64,000 bases of DNA from assembly GCA_037367405.1 (NCBI GenBank), contig JAZKJV010011400.1:5392501-5456500 (forward strand), in the 5' to 3' direction. Positions 57,300-64,000 of this stretch are shown one piece after another. The notes under the pieces are model-generated. The model did not search any database, was not told the origin of the DNA, and saw only the letters and a program-made list of their open reading frames with translations. A program made the translations under genes and the position numbers. Every line of letters starts with the position of its first letter. The first letter of the stretch is position 1. This DNA comes from Ottelia alismoides (lineage: Eukaryota; Streptophyta; Magnoliopsida; Alismatales; Hydrocharitaceae).

Positions 57300-57811
57300 T
57301 AGTCGTGAAGCCCGAATTCGGTAGCCATGTCCAAGTATTGTTGCACGGCTAACTGCTGCACCGTTTGTGCCAATTCGAAACCGCGAGGCGACAAGGAAAA
57401 ATCGCGAAAGATGTGGTGAATGACCAGGCCGCGTTGGCATAGTTGGCGAAAGCCATCCAAGAAACGCACGGTGACTTCTGGATTGCGTGCATCGCGGAAA
57501 GCTATCGTGCGTTCGTCCGATTCTTCGACGTAGACGGCTAACAATCGAGCCGCTGCATCGAAAGCCGTGTTGACTGCCTTGAGTTCAATGATGCCGCGCT
57601 GGCGAGCCGCAAACAGGATGGCTTGAGCTTCGCCGCTGAGTGTTTCCAGCTGTGGCAGTGGTGCAGCAGCCTGATCGGCTGGTTGCGTAGTCCAAGTGTG
57701 GCTGCATATCTGCGCAAGGGCCACCAGCGCCGGGGCTCCGTTGCCCAGCGCCTCCCAACTGCCAGCCAGATAATTGTCGACTGGATTCAAGTTTTTGGTT
57801 TTCATATTCAT
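57299..57811 (-). CDS. Unknown protein, first gene of the DUF1571 operon
   Basis: A 170-residue cytoplasmic-type protein without a signal peptide. I do not recognise a family. It is mainly helical with a hydrophobic middle (A-A-R-L-L-A-V-Y-V-E-E-S) and a phenylalanine/leucine-rich C-terminal half (F-L-D-G-F-R-Q-L-C-Q-R-G-L-V-I-H-H-I-F-R-D). It is in tight translational overlap with DUF1571 (TAATG), so probably works in the same process. An ATG two codons later (57805) is an alternative start. Confidence 0.6.
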   Translation of the reverse strand: MNMKTKNLNPVDNYLAGSWEALGNGAPALVALAQICSHTWTTQPADQAAAPLPQLETLSGEAQAILFAARQRGIIELKAVNTAFDAAARLLAVYVEESDERTIAFRDARNPEVTVRFLDGFRQLCQRGLVIHHIFRDFSLSPRGFELAQTVQQLAVQQYLDMATEFGLHD

Positions 57812-58046
57812 GATGCTTCCATTTTAACGCTCGGGATGCAGAAGACAGCCAGTTGACAGCCAGAGAATCCCGAAATCGTTTCGGCCCTGCAGCCCAGGCC
57901 CCAGAGCAACCATCAGCGAACATGAGCCTGCAGACGCATCGTCTACTTGGGCTCGTCTACTTGTGCCTCAGTGAGCTAGCAGATTAGATTGACAGCGTGA
58001 GAACCGAAATCGTAACGCCCCAAGAATCTGTTGACTGTTGCTACCC
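57812..58046. promoter_or_regulatory. Divergent promoter region (DUF1571 operon and ATPase gene)
   Basis: 235 bp between divergent starts, so promoters for both strands are expected. A near-palindrome CGAAATCGTTTCG lies near 57881 and a TCGTCTACTTG direct repeat near 57938-57962. I cannot assign promoter boxes with confidence. Confidence 0.3.
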
Positions 58047-58991
58047 ATGAAGTCCGACGACATTGTGCAGATCAATTCCGTGCAGTTGAAACTCAGCGCG
58101 CCGCTGAGCAACGATCACGAGTGGATTGGCCAACGCGAGATATTGAATCAATTGCTGGCATGCTGGCTGGTGGTCGACCAGGCCGATATGCCCCTCTCGC
58201 CCAGGCTGGTTGGCGTTCCGGGGATTGGCAAGACAGCTTTGGCGATGGCTGCTGCGCGGGTGCGCAATCAAGACTTATACGTGTTTCAATGCACGGCCGA
58301 CACGCGGCCAGAAGATTTGCTGGTAACGCCGGTTCTCAGTCATGATGGCAAGATTGCTTATCACGCTTCGCCGCTGGTCACTGCCATGTTGCGCGGGGCG
58401 GTGTGCGTGCTGGACGAAGGCAATCGGATGAATGAAAAGTCTTGGGCCAGCCTGGCGCCGTTGCTCGATCAGCGCCGCTACGTTGAATCGATTGTGGCTG
58501 GCGTGGTGATTCATGCGCATCGCGATTTCCGCTGCGCCGTGACCATGAACCAGGACGATTCAACTTATGAAATCCCCGATTACATTTTGTCGCGTCTGCA
58601 GCCGACTCTGCCGCTTGGATTTCCCACGCGTCAGGACGAGTTGGCGATCCTGCAATACCATCTGCCCTTCGCCGAGCCAGAAATGTTGGCGCTGACCGTC
58701 GAGTTTCTGCAGCGCTCTCATCAATTGAAGCTGGACTTTTCGGCCCGTGATGGTTTGAACATGTTGCGTTACGCGCTCAAACGTCTGGCGCAAGATAAAG
58801 ATCATCCCATCAGCAAGGATCAGGCCTGGCATGAAGCGCTCAAGCACTGCTTGGGCGAAGATGCCTTGAACCTGGACGCACTGGCCAAACGTCGCGCCCG
58901 CGAGCTGGGCGCCAATAGCCTGCCCTTGGGCTTGGGCGATTTCTTCTTCGACAGCGACGACCCGCTGCATCCAGACCACGACGACGAATAA
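58047..58991 (+). CDS. MoxR-like AAA+ ATPase (AAA_5 type)
   Basis: 314 residues from the ATG at 58047; a TTG three codons upstream is possible. Walker A is GVPGIGKT, Walker B is [10 protein letters not shown] (DE-GN rather than DE-IN of typical MoxR), and the sensor-1 region is [11 protein letters not shown]. The C-terminus is helical with an acidic end. The family energises assembly or activation of partner complexes; no partner gene (vWA or DUF58) is adjacent, so its target is unknown. It is isolated, with the RND operon converging from the right. Confidence 0.85.
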   Translation: MKSDDIVQINSVQLKLSAPLSNDHEWIGQREILNQLLACWLVVDQADMPLSPRLVGVPGIGKTALAMAAARVRNQDLYVFQCTADTRPEDLLVTPVLSHDGKIAYHASPLVTAMLRGAVCVLDEGNRMNEKSWASLAPLLDQRRYVESIVAGVVIHAHRDFRCAVTMNQDDSTYEIPDYILSRLQPTLPLGFPTRQDELAILQYHLPFAEPEMLALTVEFLQRSHQLKLDFSARDGLNMLRYALKRLAQDKDHPISKDQAWHEALKHCLGEDALNLDALAKRRARELGANSLPLGLGDFFFDSDDPLHPDHDDE

Positions 58992-59047
58992 ACCGATCCA
59001 CGCTTGCTGCAGGCAGTATTCGTAGCGTGACCAGTGAGGCTATTCGA

Positions 59048-62000
59048 TCAGGCGTTGGCTGGCACATTATCAGACGGCGTACGCTGGCGTTCCACCAGCG
59101 AGTAAAACACCGGCAGGAACAGCAGCGTCATCAAGGCACTGGCAATCACGCCGCTGATCACGACGGTGGCCAGCGGGCGTTGCACTTCTGCTCCGGTGCC
59201 CAGGCTAGTGGCCATCGGAATAAAGCCCACGCTGGCGACCAGGGCCGTTAACATGACGGTCCGCAAACAGGTAAGCCATGTTTCCATGATCTTGGTATGT
59301 AATGGCAACTGGCGCATGGCTGGCCCGCGCATATAAGATACGACCAGCATGCTGTTGAGGACCGATACGCCCGAGAGCGTAATGAAACCGACGGCTGCTG
59401 AAATTGAAATAGGCATCTCTCTCAGCCACAATCCAAAGATGCCGCCCGCACAGGCAAAGGGCACACTCGAGAAGATTAGCAGCGAATCGAGCACGGAACG
59501 ATAGGTGACAAACAGCAACAGTAGGATCAATGACAAAGCCAAGGGCACAACGATCAACAGTCGCTGCTGCGCGCGAACCATGTTTTCGAATTGACCACCC
59601 CACTCGATGCGAAAGCCGCCAGGCAGTTCGACATCTTTGTTGATTTTGGCTTGCGCCTCGGCCACAAAGCTGCCTATATCACGGTCGCGTACGTTGCACT
59701 GAATGGCAATACGACGTTTGCCCCACTCGCTGGAGATCAGTTTGGGACCTCGCACTTCTTCAATCCTGGCCAGGCGGCTAAGTGGCAAGCGTTCACCGTT
59801 GGGTGCGGAGAACATTAAATCGGCAATGGATTGCGGCGATTGCCGACTGTCTTCGGGCAAGCGAATCACCAGCGGAAAGCGGAGCTGATCTTCGACGACA
59901 TCGCTGATCTGAATTCCGCTGGCAGCTTGCAACAGGTCAAGCACATTGGCAGCGGAGATACCGTACCGGGCCAGTTCCGCTTGATCCATCTTGATCTGCA
60001 AAATGGGTTGCCCCGAGACTTGCTCAACCGCCAGGTCGGCACAGCCTGGGATGGTGCGTAAGATCGCTTCCAGTTCGGCCGATTTGCGAATCAACAGTTC
60101 GATATCGTCTCCAAAAAGTTTCAGCGACAGATCGGATCGCGAACCTGTCAGCATCTCGTTAATGCGCATTTCGATCGGCTGGGTAAACCACAACACTTGA
60201 CCCTTGAACTGCTGCAAGTCTTTGGACATCTCCGCCACGATGTCGGATTGGGTCTTCAAATGAGGGCGCCACTTCTCTTTGGGCTTGAGCGTCACAAACA
60301 TGTCCGTCGATTCGGGACTACCCGCGTCGGTATTGATTTCAGGTTCACCGATGCGCGACCAGACGTTCTCCACCTCTGGATAGTTATCCTTGATGTGCTT
60401 TTCCATCAGCGTGTTCATGGCCGCGGATTGCTGCAGCGAAGTGCCCGGCACGCGGAGGACACCCACCACGATGGCGCCCTCGGATAGCTGTGGAACGAAT
60501 TCGGTACCCATGCGCACAGCCATGCTGCCGGCAGCAAAGAGAACCAGGCCGGCCAGGCCCAGTATCGGTAAGCGATTGGCCAGCGACAGTCGCAGGATGG
60601 GAGTGTAGAGCCAGCGAGCAGCGCGTACCAGCCAGACTTCTTTTTCATTGATATGACGCGGCAAGCAGAGCGATGCCAAGGCGGGAGTCAGGGTCAAGGC
60701 CAGGAACAACGACCCGACCAGCACCAACATCACGGTCAGCGCCATCGGACGAAACATCTTGCCCTCTACGCCCTCCAGCGTCAGGATCGGGATGTAGACG
60801 ATCATAATAATCAGTTGCCCGAATACCGTGGGTAGACGTACTTCGTTGGCTGCGTCCTTGATTACTTGTGCCCGTGTGCGCGAGTCGTGTTCCCGATGTT
60901 CTTGCCAGTGGGCCAAACGCCGCATGATGTTCTCGAGCATGACCACGCTCGAATCGACGACAATCCCGAAGTCAATCGCGCCCAGGCTGAGCAACGTTCC
61001 AGCGATGCCTGCGGGCCACATGCCGATAAAGGCAAACAGCATCGATAGCGGGATCGTAACTGCGGCAATCAGTCCGGCTCGCAAGTTACCCAAGAACAGA
61101 AACAACAGCATCACCACAAAGAGCGCTCCCTCGCACAAGTTGGTGCGCACTGTCGAGATCACGCGATCGACCAAGGCGGTCCGGTCGTACACCGTTTCCA
61201 CTTTGATGTGCGGTGGCAGACGCTTGATCGTCTCTTCTAGTTGTGCCCGCAACTCGCGAGTGACCGTGTAGCTGCTGGAGCCGATGCGCATAAAGCCCAG
61301 TCCCAGAACTACCTGGCCGGTGCCATTGGCTGTCACCATACCACGCACAATATCATGGCCAATGGCTACTTGAGCCACATCCTTGATCAGCACAGGCGTG
61401 CCCGCTTCGGATTTGATAACGATGCTCTCGATCTGATCGAGACTATTGGTACGGGCGATGCCATGCAGCAGCAACATGTCTCCCTGGCGATCAATGTAAC
61501 CGCCACCGACATTGAGGTTACCGCCACGTACCGCGTCCATGACTTGTGTAAGCGTCAGGTTGTATTTGATCAACCTGGCAGGATCGACCAGCACCTGGTA
61601 TTGCTTCTCCAGTCCGCCCCAGGAATTGATCTCGGCCGCACCGGGCACGGTGCGCAGGTCGGGACGGATCTTCCAGTCCTGGGTGGTTCGCAATTCGGTC
61701 AGCTCGACCGATTGGCCGTCTGCAGCCTTGACGTGATAATGCAAGACTTCCCCCAGGCCCGTGGCAACCGGCCCTAACTCGGGACGTGGTATGCCCGGTG
61801 GAAAGTCAACCGTTGATAGTCGCTCTTGAATAAACTGCCGCGCGCGGTAGATGTCCGTGCCGTCGGCAAACGTCAACGTGACTTGAGAAAGTCCGAATTG
61901 CGAAATCGAACGCACATTGGTCAGCCCCGGCATCCCACCCATCGATTGTTCGATCGGGAAGGTGATCAAGCGTTCGATTTCCGTGGCCACCAGTGCAGGT

Positions 62001-62158
62001 GCCACCGTGTTGACCTGCACCTGTACCGGAGTGGTGTCTGGGAAAGCATCGATATTCAGCCGAGCCAGACTGAGATAGCCAGCGACGGCAATCCCCATCG
62101 AGCACACGACGACCAGCCAACGATAATCGACTGCCCAGTTAATGACTTTGGTGAGCAT
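59048..62158 (-). CDS. Heavy-metal RND efflux pump, CusA/CzcA family
   Basis: 1036 residues with the ATG at 62158, 33 bp after the adaptor gene; a TTG one codon earlier also exists. The N-terminal helix and A-F-P-D-T-T-P motif, two large periplasmic loops and 12 transmembrane helices fit the inner-membrane RND transporter. In helix 4, G-A-I-D396-F-G-I-V-V-D402-S-S-V-V-M-L-E409 keeps all three proton-relay acids with the same spacing as CzcA. It exports metal ions from the periplasm or cytoplasm by proton antiport with its adaptor and an outer-membrane channel. The ion cannot be told from this sequence alone. No TolC/CzcC gene is visible in this window; it may lie beyond the right edge. Confidence 0.93.
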   Translation of the reverse strand: MLTKVINWAVDYRWLVVVCSMGIAVAGYLSLARLNIDAFPDTTPVQVQVNTVAPALVATEIERLITFPIEQSMGGMPGLTNVRSISQFGLSQVTLTFADGTDIYRARQFIQERLSTVDFPPGIPRPELGPVATGLGEVLHYHVKAADGQSVELTELRTTQDWKIRPDLRTVPGAAEINSWGGLEKQYQVLVDPARLIKYNLTLTQVMDAVRGGNLNVGGGYIDRQGDMLLLHGIARTNSLDQIESIVIKSEAGTPVLIKDVAQVAIGHDIVRGMVTANGTGQVVLGLGFMRIGSSSYTVTRELRAQLEETIKRLPPHIKVETVYDRTALVDRVISTVRTNLCEGALFVVMLLFLFLGNLRAGLIAAVTIPLSMLFAFIGMWPAGIAGTLLSLGAIDFGIVVDSSVVMLENIMRRLAHWQEHREHDSRTRAQVIKDAANEVRLPTVFGQLIIMIVYIPILTLEGVEGKMFRPMALTVMLVLVGSLFLALTLTPALASLCLPRHINEKEVWLVRAARWLYTPILRLSLANRLPILGLAGLVLFAAGSMAVRMGTEFVPQLSEGAIVVGVLRVPGTSLQQSAAMNTLMEKHIKDNYPEVENVWSRIGEPEINTDAGSPESTDMFVTLKPKEKWRPHLKTQSDIVAEMSKDLQQFKGQVLWFTQPIEMRINEMLTGSRSDLSLKLFGDDIELLIRKSAELEAILRTIPGCADLAVEQVSGQPILQIKMDQAELARYGISAANVLDLLQAASGIQISDVVEDQLRFPLVIRLPEDSRQSPQSIADLMFSAPNGERLPLSRLARIEEVRGPKLISSEWGKRRIAIQCNVRDRDIGSFVAEAQAKINKDVELPGGFRIEWGGQFENMVRAQQRLLIVVPLALSLILLLLFVTYRSVLDSLLIFSSVPFACAGGIFGLWLREMPISISAAVGFITLSGVSVLNSMLVVSYMRGPAMRQLPLHTKIMETWLTCLRTVMLTALVASVGFIPMATSLGTGAEVQRPLATVVISGVIASALMTLLFLPVFYSLVERQRTPSDNVPANA

Positions 62159-62191
62159 CAAGTGGTCTCAGCAGCTTAGGGGCATCGATGA

Positions 62192-63529
62192 TCAACCGCC
62201 GACGAGCGAAGCTTTCATCAACTCGGATTTCAAGATGAAGCTGCCGCCAGTCACCACCATTTCACCTGCGCGAATACCCTCAACCACTTCGATCAAGCCA
62301 GCCTGTCGATTGCCCAAACGGATCTGGCGACGCTCGTAAGAGTGATCTTGGGGATCAGCTACGAAAGCCACATCCGACAGGTCGGGTAAACGCTGGACAG
62401 CGGAGGCTGGGACAACCACGGCACCATCGCGCTGAGCGACGTGAATCTTCGCATGGCCAAACTGATTGGCCTGAAATCGATGCCCCGAGTTGACAGTAAG
62501 TCCATTCTCCGCCAGGTGGACTGAAGGATTATCGATGACGCAGCCAGCTTGAATGGTTTGCGTGGTCATATTGATTTCAGGGTCGATCCAGGCGAGCCTG
62601 GTGCGAATTGGTTCGGCAGCACCGTCAGTTGTCAGTTCGACCTCCTGGCCAACGCTCAGTCTCGCGGCATCTTCGCGGCGTACAGCCAGTTTGACCCACA
62701 TGGTCGACATATCGGCAACCACAAATTGCCAGGCGTCTGTTGAGACCATCTCGCCGGGCACCGCGTGTTGTTCGACCACGACGCCGTCAAACGGCGCGCA
62801 AATCGCAATCAAGTTGGCGGTGGTCGGCAGGTCACCGTGACTGGCCAGCAGTTCCTGTGGAATGCCCAGATACCTCATCTGCTCGGCCAACTTCTCCAGT
62901 GGAGCATTCAAATCAAGATCCAGATCCATGGAGAAGCCAAGGTTGACCAGGCGCTGTTGGGCGATGAAGCTGTCGACTTCGGCCTCGCGCAGGTCCGCTT
63001 CGACCGCGCGAATTTTGGAGAGCGGAATAACGCCTTCGGTGGTCGAACGCAAACGCTCCAGCAAGCGTCGATGATATTGGGCTGCCAAGAGGTTCTGTAA
63101 CCAACTCGACTTGGCTTCGCCCACTTCCCGCGAGTCGACCAGCGCCAAGACCTGGCCCTGACGCACGGGCTGACCAACTCGTACATACACTTGCTGCACA
63201 TGACCTGAAGAGCGAGTAGAGACCTGCGAGTAACGCTGGCCGTTATAGGTTACAGTCGCCATTGCTGGAACTTCATCACGCACCGTTTGCTGGCGCGCCG
63301 GGGTCAACTCGATGCCATGCTGCTCTGGTCCCACAGTTCCCTTCAATGAGAGTTTAGGCTCCGCTGTTGCTTCTGATAGGTGACTTTCGTGGGCGTTGGC
63401 ATGTTCTTCTGCATGGTGCGGCACAAACTGCCAGTGAGTATGGTGCCCCCAATAGGCGATGCCGATGAAGACGGCAAAGGTCAATATCGATTGCAGGTAA
63501 GCTGCGAAAACTTTCAGTCTGTCCACCAT
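62192..63529 (-). CDS. RND efflux periplasmic adaptor (CusB/CzcB family)
   Basis: 445 residues. One N-terminal helix (~10-27) anchors it, followed by a histidine cluster (W-G-H-H-T-H-W and P-H-H-A-E-E-H-A-N-A-H-E-S-H, about residues 27-50) that could bind metal. The membrane-fusion body has S-G-H-V-Q-Q-V-Y-V-R-V-G-Q-P-V-R-Q-G-Q-V-L-A (lipoyl half), a coiled-coil hairpin and I-C-A-P-F-D-G-V-V-V-E-Q (second half), then the beta-barrel and a membrane-proximal domain. It bridges the CusA-type pump to the outer membrane. It is the first gene of the pump operon; the pump starts 33 bp downstream. Confidence 0.93.
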   Translation of the reverse strand: MVDRLKVFAAYLQSILTFAVFIGIAYWGHHTHWQFVPHHAEEHANAHESHLSEATAEPKLSLKGTVGPEQHGIELTPARQQTVRDEVPAMATVTYNGQRYSQVSTRSSGHVQQVYVRVGQPVRQGQVLALVDSREVGEAKSSWLQNLLAAQYHRRLLERLRSTTEGVIPLSKIRAVEADLREAEVDSFIAQQRLVNLGFSMDLDLDLNAPLEKLAEQMRYLGIPQELLASHGDLPTTANLIAICAPFDGVVVEQHAVPGEMVSTDAWQFVVADMSTMWVKLAVRREDAARLSVGQEVELTTDGAAEPIRTRLAWIDPEINMTTQTIQAGCVIDNPSVHLAENGLTVNSGHRFQANQFGHAKIHVAQRDGAVVVPASAVQRLPDLSDVAFVADPQDHSYERRQIRLGNRQAGLIEVVEGIRAGEMVVTGGSFILKSELMKASLVGG

Positions 63530-63930
63530 GAAACATCGCTCCGAAAGGTTTACATGCTGCTACACGATCTACTAACGCCGAACCGTGAAACGATTATCGC
63601 GACAACTCAGTCGCTGTTTACCTTGGATGGCTCAAGTGAGTCGGGCGTTAGGCGCTGGCGAGCAAAAAAAACTGGTTGTACTGGGCAGCAAATAGCCAGG
63701 CTCGCCCTGCGCGCTGCCCAAGCTTAAATAAAACGTTCATCAACATTCAAAGGTTTAGAAGCATGCGACAGCCACATCGCTGCGCGAGCGACCGCTTCCC
63801 TCTCACTGTTCATTAGCGTGTAAGGATTGGAAGCAGGCGACGGTCGCCACCATCTTGGTGTTTGCGCTAGCCAGTGGCAGCGAGTTTGATCTGCTATAAC
63901 ATGGGCTTAGATCGCTTCGGAGCCTTCTAT
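63530..63930. other. 401-bp intergenic region, no gene recognised
   Basis: This lies between the divergent metal-efflux operon and the gene starting at 63931. A short plus frame from 63554 (57 codons, L-L-H-D-L-L-T-P-N-R-E-T-I-I) has no supporting feature. Promoters for both sides should be here; I cannot place them. Confidence 0.4.
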
Positions 63931-64000
63931 ATGCGTCGGTTGCCTTTTCTGTTGGTGGCAGTGGCAGTCATTGTGGGACTGCTGGTTGCAAGTCGATTTC
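63931..64000 (+). CDS. Start of a secreted or membrane protein (3' end outside window)
   Basis: Only the first 23 codons are visible: MRRLPFLLVAVAVIVGLLVA, then S-R-F. Two arginines followed by a long hydrophobic run is a signal peptide or membrane anchor. An in-frame ATG at 63901 is an alternative start. The rest of the gene, and thus its function, is not in the window; it is divergent from the metal-efflux operon. Confidence 0.65.
   Translation, partial: MRRLPFLLVAVAVIVGLLVASRF

Noticed and set aside
57300..57440. Longer start for the DUF1571 protein
   Set aside because: It would overlap the upstream gene by 141 bp; the ATG at 57299 overlaps only its stop codon and directly precedes the signal segment.
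63554..63727. Short plus frame beginning M-L-L-H-D-L-L-T-P-N-R-E-T-I-I
   Set aside because: Its start vaguely recalls sensor-domain N-termini, but it is only 57 codons, without a ribosome site, and in a region between divergent genes.

Overview
The window reads as chromosomal DNA of a planctomycete, probably a Pirellulales/Rhodopirellula-type marine lineage. The reasons are: giant secreted proteins that carry dockerin repeats and an N-terminal LEPR-XLL-type motif; ECF sigma factors next to Ser/Thr kinases with WD40 or TPR tails; DUF1571, DUF4159 and MoxR genes; a PEP-CTERM protein; and moderate G+C. This taxonomic call is inference from gene content. No rRNA or tRNA gene was found.

Region 1 (1-11.4 kb). 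The 3' part of a large surface protein gene ends in 14 exact-period 300-bp repeats and a dockerin pair. It is followed by a convergent flotillin/SPFH gene, a small secreted protein with an AbfB-like end, and a broken dockerin-type C-terminus (pseudogene).

Region 2 (10.6-30.3 kb). A 6300-residue minus-strand protein fills 18.9 kb. It has an N-terminal LEPRNLLA, beta-solenoid repeats, ten cadherin-like repeats and two kinds of EF-hand/dockerin repeats at the C-terminus. Its stop overlaps (ATGA) the start of a PEP-CTERM protein whose ectodomain looks cohesin-like. The pair could be a dockerin carrier and its surface anchor.

Region 3 (30.5-38.3 kb). An ECF sigma factor and a kinase-WD40 protein form an operon. 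A hexose-6-phosphate mutarotase has a perfect 16-bp LacI-type palindrome upstream. An apparently complete IS21-family element (35414-37960) has a 6-bp target duplication. It is followed by four copies of a 35-bp intergenic repeat.

Region 4 (38.3-49 kb). A protein with two formylglycine-generating-enzyme domains (only the first keeps the catalytic cysteine pair) lies downstream of a 1388-residue dockerin protein with an embedded lipase-type GHSRGG motif. Next come a kinase-TPR gene and a divergent ECF sigma gene.

Region 5 (49-59 kb). Housekeeping and planctomycete-conserved genes: a DnaQ-like exonuclease with BRCT, a LapA-domain protein, a TerB-like protein, a DUF4159-MoxR pair, an operon of an unknown protein, DUF1571 and a TPR-metallopeptidase, and a second MoxR-like ATPase. 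Short tandem arrays (13-bp and 15-bp units) lie between genes.

Region 6 (59-64 kb). A CusA/CzcA-type RND pump and its membrane-fusion partner form a metal-efflux operon. The first codons of a secreted or membrane protein begin at the right edge.
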